From positions 25,487 to 89,486 of the forward strand of contig JAFXYD010000040.1 of assembly GCA_017541995.1 (NCBI GenBank): 64,000 nt of DNA, given 5' to 3'. Of this stretch, positions 51,598 to 57,795 are shown piece after piece (the first letter of the stretch is position 1; the number at the start of each line of letters is the position of its first letter). The DNA is from Oscillospiraceae bacterium (GTDB taxonomy: Bacteria; Bacillota; Clostridia; Oscillospirales; Oscillospiraceae). Under the pieces are notes generated by a model, which saw only the letters and a program-made list of their open reading frames with translations, had not been told where the DNA came from and did not search any database. The position numbers and the translations under genes were made by a program.

Positions 51598-51689
51598 TGC
51601 GACAGAATGCCATAATGCGACAATGCGACAGGCACTTGTCGCAAGTGTGAATTGCTTGATATAACCTATGGATTCCTGTGTTTGCGACA
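51598..51689. repeat. TGCGACA iterons next to the rep origin
   Basis: Direct TGCGACA at 51598-51604, 51616-51622, 51624-51630 and 51683-51689, plus an inverted copy at 51637-51643 in a small hairpin CACTTG-TCG-CAAGTG (51633-51647). The 51683 copy is two bases from the origin stem. Likely Rep-binding sites. Confidence 0.8.
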
Positions 51690-51691
51690 TC

Positions 51692-51712
51692 CCCCCTGTA
51701 ATACTGAGGGGG
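51692..51712 (-). other. CRESS-type replication origin stem-loop (nonanucleotide CAGTATTAC)
   Basis: On the minus strand: 6-bp perfect stem CCCCCT / AGGGGG enclosing exactly nine loop bases, CAGTATTAC, which fit the NANTATTAC loop of circovirus, geminivirus and nanovirus origins. The expected nick is between the seventh and eighth base. Placed between rep and a small gene, with iterons beside it on the rep side. Confidence 0.82.
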
Positions 51713-51764
51713 CTCCCGCTTGTGGCGCCCGCCGCCGCAAGCGGCGGCGAACGCCACGCGGGAG
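51713..51764. other. long GC-rich hairpin adjoining the origin
   Basis: Nested stems CTCCCGC / GCGGGAG, GTGGCG / CGCCAC and GCCGCCGC / GCGGCGGC with an AA tip. TTTTGC follows on the plus strand only. It separates the small gene at 51774 from the origin; it may be a terminator or part of the origin. Confidence 0.6.
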
Positions 51765-51773
51765 TTTTGCTGC

Positions 51774-52079
51774 TTAGATTGCAACCTGTTCCGACCAGTC
51801 CAACTCAACGGTCACGCCGATGACCTGCTTGCCGTCCAGCTCCAAAGTGACCAGGCTGCCCCAACCAACGTCTGCAAGGGCTTTCTGGATCTGTGCGGCC
51901 ATTTCGGGCATAACCACGTACTTGCGGAGATCCCGAGCCTTGCTGCCGCCGATTTGCAGCAGCGAGAGGGTGTAGCCAGCTTCCCAGGTGATTTTCTTGC
52001 CGTCGATTTCAGCAGACCCGGCTTCCCGCTGGCCGTCGTGCAGAAGCAGGCCGCGGGGATTTTCAATTGTTTGTTTCAT
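51774..52079 (-). CDS. small element protein upstream of the origin
   Basis: 101 residues. Beta-rich sequence with GLLLHDGQREAG, ITWEAGYTLSLLQIGGS and WGSLVTLELDGKQVIGV; no recognised domain. Position before rep suggests a DNA-binding or replication accessory role, similar to the small proteins that precede Rep genes in Tn916-type elements, but nothing in the sequence proves this. Confidence 0.7.
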   Translation of the reverse strand: MKQTIENPRGLLLHDGQREAGSAEIDGKKITWEAGYTLSLLQIGGSKARDLRKYVVMPEMAAQIQKALADVGWGSLVTLELDGKQVIGVTVELDWSEQVAI

Positions 52080-52185
52080 TTGTATTTCCTCCTTGATATA
52101 ATGTTGAAATGCTTCAAACGGCCCCGTGAGGGGGCGGCCAAAATAAGGGCGTGGCCGCTCGCCCGCAGTTTTTCCATCCAGAAGT

Positions 52186-52482
52186 TTACCACACCACCCT
52201 GTCCATTTTTGGAAGTCTCTGCTTGCTGCCGTGGCCGGTCATCAGCCAGGATAAATCCACCTCGAAAACGTCCGCAGCGCGGTAAATTAAGTTGGCATGG
52301 AGCTGATAGTCGCAGGCGGGGTCGAGGATTCGAAGCAAGGTCTGCGGGGACACGCCTAACAGTGTGGCAAGCTCCCGTTCTGTCCGGGCATGACCCTTGG
52401 CGCCCAGCCAGGCATAGATCAGATCTTGCGTTCTGCGCAGCAGGCCCCGGGACGGGTTTGACAACATTCTTTTAATTTGCAT
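52186..52482 (-). CDS. helix-turn-helix regulator
   Basis: 98 residues from ATG 52482 after GAAAGG. Contains a XRE-like helix-turn-helix (ERELATLLGVSPQTLLRIL) and an aromatic C-terminus. Likely controls the element's replication or transfer genes. The 106 bases to the next gene contain no clear hairpin. Confidence 0.72.
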   Translation of the reverse strand: MQIKRMLSNPSRGLLRRTQDLIYAWLGAKGHARTERELATLLGVSPQTLLRILDPACDYQLHANLIYRAADVFEVDLSWLMTGHGSKQRLPKMDRVVW

Positions 52483-52857
52483 AAATATACCTTTCTTTGG
52501 CAAGGCAGTTTGTCGGTCTGGGGCAGATTATTTGACCGCTGACATTGCCGCCCGGAAAGATATAGGTAGGTTCTTGATTTTTTTCTGTTACTTTAAAATC
52601 AGAGGCTACTTTTTCACCCGGGAGTTTGCTTTCTGCCCAGTGTTGGCCAAAGGAAGTGATTTTGGGCCCCTGGGAAAATTGGGGTTTCTTCCACCCTGAG
52701 GCCGGAAACGTTCGGGGGGAAGGGAGGAAAACATCCAGGGTAAATTGGGCAGGGCTCTTTTTCGTTTTCGATCCATCAGGGGAAGCGCAGTGCTGCCCAG
52801 GGTAAAGGACAGAGTGCGCCCTTCTCCAAAATTGGAAATATTTATCAAATTGTATAT
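52483..52857. other. 375-base non-coding gap, candidate control or transfer region
   Basis: No convincing gene. It holds purine-rich blocks and short repeats: CCAGGGTAAA near 52734 and CCCAGGGTAAA near 52797, CCCCTGGGAAAATTGGGG near 52668. AT-rich near 52840 (ATATTTATCAAATTG). It lies between the rep-side genes and the FtsK-type pair, so it could hold a transfer origin, a single-strand origin or promoters; none is proven. Confidence 0.4.
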
Positions 52858-53583
52858 TTATGCTTTTAGCCTACCATTGGATAGCTTCTGCCTTACAACC
52901 TGCATGGTTGCCTCACGGTCTCGCAGCCGAGGCACGACGATCTCCGACAAACCCTTGCCGTCGATGTGGAGGTAGCCCCTGCCTCTGGGTTTGGGCTGGA
53001 TTTTGTCGGTATCGTCCGGGAACAGCATCCGCATGGATTCCCTACTGAGCGTACCAAGACCTATGCAGTTTCCGAAGTTGTCCCGTCCGGAAATATAGGC
53101 GGCGTCGGCCCGCTGCAAGGCCATAATGACGAACACCTGCACGCCTCGCCCCAACATCAAAATGGAGGCCATCTTTTGCTTGTAGTCCTCTTGCTCCTTC
53201 TTGGGATGAAGGGAGAGAAATCCGGCCCATTCATCTATCACAAAGTAGATCGGCTCTGCGTCTGGTTGCGGGTCAGCCATTCTTTCTTGCATTGTGTCAA
53301 AGGCTGATTGAAGTGCATTTTCAACCGCGGTATGCTTGTAGTAGTGCTGGCAACCATCCAAAGCGAGGAAATCAACACCCTTGAAGTCCGCCAGCAGCAG
53401 CGTCCCCGGCTTTTTGGCAAGCTGTCCCAGCAGGTAGGTCAAAAGGTAGGTCTTTCCGCTGCCGGACGGGGCTGCAATCAACAAGTGCGGAGCCCGGTCA
53501 AAGTCGATCCGCTGCGGGATCATTAAGCCGAGCGCGAGGGCGGATTGCTCCACCCCCACACAAAGCGAGTTATCAAATTTCAT
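52858..53583 (-). CDS. FtsK/TcpA-like DNA translocase ATPase
   Basis: 241 residues from ATG 53583 after AAGAGGTG (ATG 53586 also possible). Walker A APSGSGKTY (Lys44) and Walker B YFVIDEWAGF (Asp117, Glu118) in the order of FtsK/SpoIIIE motor domains, plus QVFVIMALQRADA late. No membrane segment and no gamma domain. It overlaps the upstream membrane-protein gene by 11 bases; the two together would form a split FtsK, as the pump for DNA transfer or partition. Confidence 0.85.
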   Translation of the reverse strand: MKFDNSLCVGVEQSALALGLMIPQRIDFDRAPHLLIAAPSGSGKTYLLTYLLGQLAKKPGTLLLADFKGVDFLALDGCQHYYKHTAVENALQSAFDTMQERMADPQPDAEPIYFVIDEWAGFLSLHPKKEQEDYKQKMASILMLGRGVQVFVIMALQRADAAYISGRDNFGNCIGLGTLSRESMRMLFPDDTDKIQPKPRGRGYLHIDGKGLSEIVVPRLRDREATMQVVRQKLSNGRLKA

Positions 53584-54349
53584 CATCAAACACCTCTTGG
53601 TTCGGCTTGGTCTTGGGCTTGCGCTTTTGGAAGGCTTGCATGGCATATTGGGAAGCATCCTCGGTACATATATATAGCAGCTCAAAATTTAGCAAGTGCT
53701 GCTCTCCGTCATACCACACTTTGTCCAGAAAAACGGATGGAAGTCGCCCTTGTGTTTTTGAGGGAAAGGAAGCATTCAGTCCGGCAATGCCGTGGTTGCC
53801 AAGCTCTGCCCAAATGTATTCCTGGATAATCTGATGAAAAGAGCGTTTGTCCATCTCAGGGGCTTCCGGCAGAACGAGCTGATAGCGGTAGAAAACGCAA
53901 CCGGCCCGTGCCACAGGGCAGTACCCATTGGGAATCAAGGCAGAGGCGTCCTGTCCCAGCGGAAGATGCAGGGTTTCGTTGTAGGCCCGCAAAACAGCGT
54001 AAAGAAATTCCAGCAGGTTCGGGTTAATGTGCGCGGCGTTTTTCAGAAGCATGCGCTGGTTGATCGTCAGCCCCAGTCGGTGAGCGGCTGTCCGCAGCGT
54101 GGTTGACTCAACGGCCTTCATGGTAAAAAACACGAATACACAGCCGATGGGAATTGTGCAGATCGAGAGTAAGACATATTGCACATACGTGAACAGCTTT
54201 TTCCAATAATCCGGGAAGGGCGCGTCCGGGTAAGCACTGAAAAACAGCATCGCAGCAACAAAGGATACTACCCCGGCGCTTACAAGGGCTACGGACGCAT
54301 AGCGTTTGAGTTTTTCAAGGGTTTCCGGGCTAAGTTTCGTTCTTTTCAT
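53573..54349 (-). CDS. membrane partner of the FtsK-like ATPase
   Basis: 258 residues. Two membrane helices in the first 75 residues (VALVSAGVVSFVAAMLFF and VQYVLLSICTIPIGCVFVFF), then a soluble cytoplasmic domain of about 180 residues, ending in a basic tail (QKRKPKTKPNQ). Not a known domain to me. Its end overlaps the ATPase start; the N-terminal membrane part and C-terminal motor of FtsK appear as two proteins here. Confidence 0.75.
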   Translation of the reverse strand: MKRTKLSPETLEKLKRYASVALVSAGVVSFVAAMLFFSAYPDAPFPDYWKKLFTYVQYVLLSICTIPIGCVFVFFTMKAVESTTLRTAAHRLGLTINQRMLLKNAAHINPNLLEFLYAVLRAYNETLHLPLGQDASALIPNGYCPVARAGCVFYRYQLVLPEAPEMDKRSFHQIIQEYIWAELGNHGIAGLNASFPSKTQGRLPSVFLDKVWYDGEQHLLNFELLYICTEDASQYAMQAFQKRKPKTKPNQEVFDDEI

Positions 54350-54443
54350 TTTTTAAACCTCTTTTATTATTTATTTCGGGCGTCTGCCTGATGACTCCAT
54401 TTTACAGCACATCCATTTCCATAATTGAAAATTGTAAACAGGC

Positions 54444-54472
54444 TTGCTTTTTCTTCGCCGGAATGATAAAAT
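54444..54472 (+). promoter_or_regulatory. promoter in front of the structured leader
   Basis: -35 TTGCTT (54444-54449), 17-bp spacer, -10 TAAAAT (54467-54472) with an upstream TG (extended -10). The predicted start point is at the foot of the hairpin at 54478. Confidence 0.6.
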
Positions 54473-54477
54473 AAGAC

Positions 54478-54635
54478 TGCGAGACAAGTTCATATTTTCG
54501 GTTCTGGGGTGCATGTTACCTATGGTAAAAATGCACGCTCCGTTTTGGCATCCCTAACCGAATGTCGAACTTGTCTCGCAGCAATGTGGGCTGTGCGTTT
54601 TTCGGGTGCGTGGCCTATGCTCCGCACCCTTTTTC
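54478..54635 (+). ncRNA. candidate structured RNA or attenuated leader
   Basis: Long nested hairpin: P1 14 bp (54478-54491 with 54567-54580), P2 TTCGGTT/AACCGAA (54497-54503 with 54556-54562), P3 TGCAT/ATGCA (54510-54514 with 54531-54535) and P4 TTACC-TAT-GGTAA. It is followed by a terminator GGGTGCG / CGCACCC with TTTTTC (54604-54635), still ahead of the lipoprotein gene. About 155 bases in all, with its own promoter. It may be an sRNA or a leader with a regulated terminator. Confidence 0.6.
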
Positions 54636-54658
54636 TATGAACAGGAGGAAACAAAGAC

Positions 54659-55789
54659 ATGAAACGAAATACGAAAACCAAGGTCTTGTTGGGTCTGCTT
54701 GCAGCGTTGATGCTTCTGGGGCTTGCCGGTTGCCGGAACGCAAAAAACACGCCCGCTGCCGGGACTGGAGCTGCCGGAGCGGAGCGTACAACAGAGCGCG
54801 TTACTGTCTCCACAATCGCAACAGAGGCCGGCACAGAGCAAGTGGCGACAACGCCGGGGACAGAAACGCCAAGCACATCCGGGACGGTGACGAAGCCGGA
54901 AACGACCCAGGGGACAGAAGCAACACAGGCTGCGGAGTCTTCCTCGGAGGCTCCTACAACGCCGACAGAGCGCCCCACCACTCCATCCACGGAACCGAAG
55001 CCCACTGAACCGACTCAGCCTAAGCCCACAGAGCCCAAGCCGACGGAACCGAAGCCCACGGAGCCGAAGCCCACGGAGCCGAAGCCGACTCAGCCGACGG
55101 AGCCCCCTCACACTCATAGCTATACTGGAACTGTCACAAAGAGCCCCACTTGTACTGCCAGCGGAACTAAAACCTATACTTGTTCCTGTGGTGCGAGCTA
55201 CACGGAAACGATTCCTGCTCTTGGTCACAGCTGGGGTAGCTGGACGCAGACTGTAGCTCCCACCTGTGAGGCTAAGGGTACGGAGCAAAGAAGCTGTTCT
55301 CGGTGTGGAAAGACTGAAACTCGTGATGCAGCGGCTCTTGGTCACAAATGGGACAACGGAACTGTAACGTCCAAGCCGACCTGCGGTAGTGATGGTGTTC
55401 GTACCTATCATTGCAATCGCACTGGTTGCAGCAAGACGAAGACCGAAGTGATTCCTGCGACTGGCAATCACAGCTGGAAGCAGACTCAGGCTCCTACCTG
55501 CACCAACAACGGAACCGAAACCTGCAGTGTATGTCACAAGACCCGCTCGGTCAATGCTCTTGGTCATGATTGGGAATACCACCCCGCCGAAACCGAAACC
55601 GTGTATGTATACGCATGTTATTGCGGTGCAAGATTCTATTCTGTCACTGATTGGGAAGCCCATTTTTACAGCTATCTTGATACCGAGGAGGAAGACAATC
55701 ATGGTGGATTCCAGACTTGGAGTGAAGATCGTGTAATCAAGCCTGCGTATAATAAGTGCAAGAGATGCGGCATGGAAAACCCGGCATAA
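54659..55789 (+). CDS. surface lipoprotein with Pro-Thr repeats and CxxC repeat domain
   Basis: 376 residues with AGGAGG upstream. Lipoprotein signal ending LGLAGC at about residue 25, a Thr/Pro/Glu linker with tandem EPKPT units (about 118-152), then four repeats of a motif like GHSW..(T)..PTC..(G)T....C..CG that carries paired cysteines, and a final cysteine-rich end. Probably displayed on the cell surface; the CxxC repeats may bind metal or form disulfides. Same domain type is found in clostridial surface proteins. Confidence 0.8.
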   Translation: MKRNTKTKVLLGLLAALMLLGLAGCRNAKNTPAAGTGAAGAERTTERVTVSTIATEAGTEQVATTPGTETPSTSGTVTKPETTQGTEATQAAESSSEAPTTPTERPTTPSTEPKPTEPTQPKPTEPKPTEPKPTEPKPTEPKPTQPTEPPHTHSYTGTVTKSPTCTASGTKTYTCSCGASYTETIPALGHSWGSWTQTVAPTCEAKGTEQRSCSRCGKTETRDAAALGHKWDNGTVTSKPTCGSDGVRTYHCNRTGCSKTKTEVIPATGNHSWKQTQAPTCTNNGTETCSVCHKTRSVNALGHDWEYHPAETETVYVYACYCGARFYSVTDWEAHFYSYLDTEEEDNHGGFQTWSEDRVIKPAYNKCKRCGMENPA

Positions 55790-55825
55790 CAGTGGTTTTC
55801 CGTCAAAAGATGGAGGTACTAAAAC

Positions 55826-55966
55826 ATGGACCTAAACGAAAAGGTAGATGCCTTAAACGAAAAGGTGGATGCTTTAATCGGGTTTGTGGAGTTACTTGTC
55901 GAGATGTCTGATGGGTTAGATTACTCTCGGAGCGCTATGCAGTTGGATAAGATTGAAAATAAATGA
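55826..55966 (+). CDS. 46-residue protein with heptad-like repeat
   Basis: Short gene with GGAGGT nine bases ahead of ATG 55826. The N-terminus repeats NEKVDAL twice and predicts a short coiled coil, followed by LLVEMSDGLDYSRSAM. Not recognised. It starts 37 bases after the lipoprotein stop, in the same direction. Confidence 0.55.
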   Translation: MDLNEKVDALNEKVDALIGFVELLVEMSDGLDYSRSAMQLDKIENK

Positions 55967-55992
55967 GCCAAGGCTCAACGGTGTGGAAACGA

Positions 55993-56093
55993 AGCACGGC
56001 GGGCAGCCGAGTCAAGGGACTTTCGCGGCATAAAACAGTGTGCGCACTGATTTATTCCACGGTTCCCTTGACAACCGGCTTGCCCGTCGTGCT
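55993..56093. repeat. large imperfect inverted repeat
   Basis: Arms 55993-56019 (AGCACGGCGGGCAGCCG...) and 56064-56093 pair over most of their length with two small bulges; between them lies a perfect hairpin CAGTG-TGCG-CACTG (56036-56049). Non-coding gap between the 46-residue gene and the SprT-like gene. May be a single-strand origin, transfer site or RNA. Confidence 0.6.
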
Positions 56094-56164
56094 GTGCTGT
56101 AGCCATAAAAGCGCAAGCGCAAGCGTGCTGCGCATTCAAAACATGATTACGGAGGCTACACACC

Positions 56165-56812
56165 ATGAAACAGACTACCAAAATGTCCAGAGCCGTCAGC
56201 CAATTAGAGCATATCTACAACAGTCTGAACGAGGATTTTTTCGGCTATGAGCTGCCCACGCCCATCATCACGGTACAGAGCAAGCCCGGCACCTACGGCC
56301 ACAGCTCTACAGCCAAGGTCTGGAAGCGGCCCGAGGATAACGCCTATGAAATCAACATTGCCGCCGAGGTTTTGAGCTATCCCATAGAGGAAACTATAGA
56401 TACCATGCTGCATGAGATGGTACACCTCTATTGCCGGGAGCATGGAATCAAGGAGGTCAGCCGGGGCGGGATGTATCACAACAAGAAATTCAAGGAGATT
56501 GCAGAAGCCCACGGTCTGACCTGTGTGCAAACCGGGAAATATGGCTGGAACACCACACCCGGCGACAACCTTCTTGAATATGCACTTTCAAAAGGGTGGT
56601 CAGAAATCAAAATCAACCGTGGAACGCTGCCGCCCTTTCCCCATATCGGAGCCACGGGAACAGTCAGCGCGGGAGCTGCGACGATCCCCGGCGAGAAACG
56701 CCCCAGCAGCACCCGGAAGCTGATTTGCCCCTGCTGCGGTCAGAGCGTCCGGGCCACAAAAAAGGTCAACATCCTCTGCGGAGACTGTATGCAAACGATG
56801 GTGGAGGCATAA
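56165..56812 (+). CDS. SprT-like metalloprotease
   Basis: 215 residues with ACGGAGG ahead of the ATG. SprT-like zincin with MLHEMVHLYC (His83, Glu84, His87) and GGMYHNKKF downstream, then a C-terminal zinc ribbon (CPCCGQSVR ... CGDC). SPRTN relatives cut proteins crosslinked to DNA; on an element whose Rep forms a covalent tyrosine-DNA link this is suggestive but unproven. Confidence 0.85.
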   Translation: MKQTTKMSRAVSQLEHIYNSLNEDFFGYELPTPIITVQSKPGTYGHSSTAKVWKRPEDNAYEINIAAEVLSYPIEETIDTMLHEMVHLYCREHGIKEVSRGGMYHNKKFKEIAEAHGLTCVQTGKYGWNTTPGDNLLEYALSKGWSEIKINRGTLPPFPHIGATGTVSAGAATIPGEKRPSSTRKLICPCCGQSVRATKKVNILCGDCMQTMVEA

Positions 56813-56819
56813 AAAAGAA

Positions 56820-56847
56820 AGTGCTCTGGGCATCATCCCGGAGCACT
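56820..56847 (+). terminator. terminator after the SprT-like gene
   Basis: 11-bp stem AGTGCTCTGGG / CCCGGAGCACT with one G-T pair, loop CATCAT, then ATTTCT. The rest of the gap to 57028 is AT-rich and shows no gene; a TTATTTTTCCCTTATGAGGG patch near 56897 resembles the sequence at 47955 near the left end. Confidence 0.7.
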
Positions 56848-57028
56848 ATTTCTATAAAACTGTACCCGCCCACGGCATTTCAATCATAAAATTTCCCCTT
56901 ATTTTTCCCTTATGAGGGTAATTGTTGTTGGGTTTTGTCAACATTGGACAACACAATATATTGTGCTTTACAAGCCAGAATAACAGCTTTTAACACAAGA
57001 TACACCCTACTAACACAGGCTTGGATAA

Positions 57029-57051
57029 TTCGAATCCAGTCACTCGGACCA
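57029..57051 (+). other. attR
   Basis: 23 bases identical to the tRNA-Pro 3' end at 47827-47849. Beyond it lies what was originally the sequence downstream of the tRNA. Confidence 0.92.
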
Positions 57052-57091
57052 TGTCGAGTGTTCATAACGGATTTGAGTTATGAACTCTAAT

Positions 57092-57134
57092 CATGCCGTC
57101 AGCGGAAATTTTCCACTGGCGGCATGGTTTTTTT
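57092..57134 (+). terminator. displaced chromosomal terminator of tRNA-Pro
   Basis: Stem CATGCCGTCAG / CTGGCGGCATG extended by CGGAAA / TTTCC, followed by seven T. A smaller hairpin TTCATAAC/GTTATGAA lies at 57061-57084. Before integration these would have followed the tRNA. Confidence 0.75.
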
Positions 57135-57237
57135 CTCGGATGATTCAATAGAGAAAGAAAAATCTTCTCTTTTTTGCACCATCTATTTGGAAATGTCGAG
57201 TATAAGAGTGAAGGGCCCTTACAAAGAAGTTATAACG

Positions 57238-57795
57238 ATGGACGACAAACAAATCATTGAGCTGTATTGGGAGCGCAATACGCTTGCGATTGACCGAACC
57301 ATAGAAAAATACGGCAATTACTGTTCGGCGATTGCCCGAAATATCCTGGGAAGCGAAGAGGATGCCGAGGAGTGCGTCAACGATACCTGGCTCGGTGCGT
57401 GGAACAGTATACCTCCCAAGCGGCCGGAGCATCTGCCGGGCTTTCTCGGCAAGCTCACCCGATATAAGGCAATCGATCGTCTGCGGGCGCAGAACCGTGA
57501 AAAGCGAGGCGGCGGCAATGTGGAGCTCGCTTTGGACGAAATTGCCGAGATCGTCCCTGCGGGAGTCAGTCCGGAGCAAAACCTTCTTGATCTGGAGCTT
57601 GTTCAGGCAATCAACCGCTTTCTTGCTGAGCTTCCCAAAGAGGCACGCATGATTTTCATGCTTCGCTACTGGTTCTTTGCGGACATCACGGAGATTGCTG
57701 TGCGCTTTGGCTTCAGCTACAGTAAAGTCAAATCTATACTCCATCGTACCCGCAGCAAACTGAGACTGTTTTTGCAAAAGGAGAATTTGCTATGA
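57238..57795 (+). CDS. sigma-70 family RNA polymerase sigma factor (first paralog)
   Basis: 185 residues from ATG 57238. ECF-like region 2 (NYCSAIARNILGSEEDAEEC, DTWLGAWNSIPPKRP) and region 4 (FGFSYSKVKSILHRTRSKL) are intact. Overlaps the next gene (ATGA), which should encode its membrane partner. A longer in-frame ORF starts at 57124 but the leader shared with the second paralog supports ATG 57238. Strongly alike to the protein at 59834. Confidence 0.9.
   Translation: MDDKQIIELYWERNTLAIDRTIEKYGNYCSAIARNILGSEEDAEECVNDTWLGAWNSIPPKRPEHLPGFLGKLTRYKAIDRLRAQNREKRGGGNVELALDEIAEIVPAGVSPEQNLLDLELVQAINRFLAELPKEARMIFMLRYWFFADITEIAVRFGFSYSKVKSILHRTRSKLRLFLQKENLL

Larger units (their letters stand above)
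47827..57051. mobile_element. integrative element in tRNA-Pro with CRESS-type Rep and FtsK-type translocase
   Basis: About 9.2 kb, bounded by identical 23-bp copies of the tRNA-Pro 3' end (47827-47849 and 57029-57051). Integrase next to the left end, then excisionase, two unknown genes, Rep, origin, a small gene, a regulator, and a split FtsK-like pair, all on the minus strand; then a plus-strand cargo part with a structured RNA candidate, a lipoprotein, a 46-residue protein and a SprT-like protease. Its base composition is visibly less GC-rich than the flanks. The set resembles actinobacterial AICEs (integrase, Xis, Rep, FtsK-like transfer protein) in logic. No standard relaxase, type IV secretion genes, capsid or terminase are seen. 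Confidence 0.88.

Noticed and set aside
51713-51764. GC-rich hairpin as the main replication origin
   Set aside because: Its tip is only AA and carries no nonanucleotide; the neighbouring 51692-51712 stem-loop has the NANTATTAC loop.
52606-52848. Possible 80-codon gene on the minus strand in the gap at 52483-52857
   Set aside because: No ribosome site, atypical composition and no recognisable motif; treated as non-coding.
47827-57051. Reading the element as a prophage or a Tn916-type ICE
   Set aside because: No capsid, terminase, tail, type IV secretion or classical relaxase genes; the integrase and excisionase alone do not define either.
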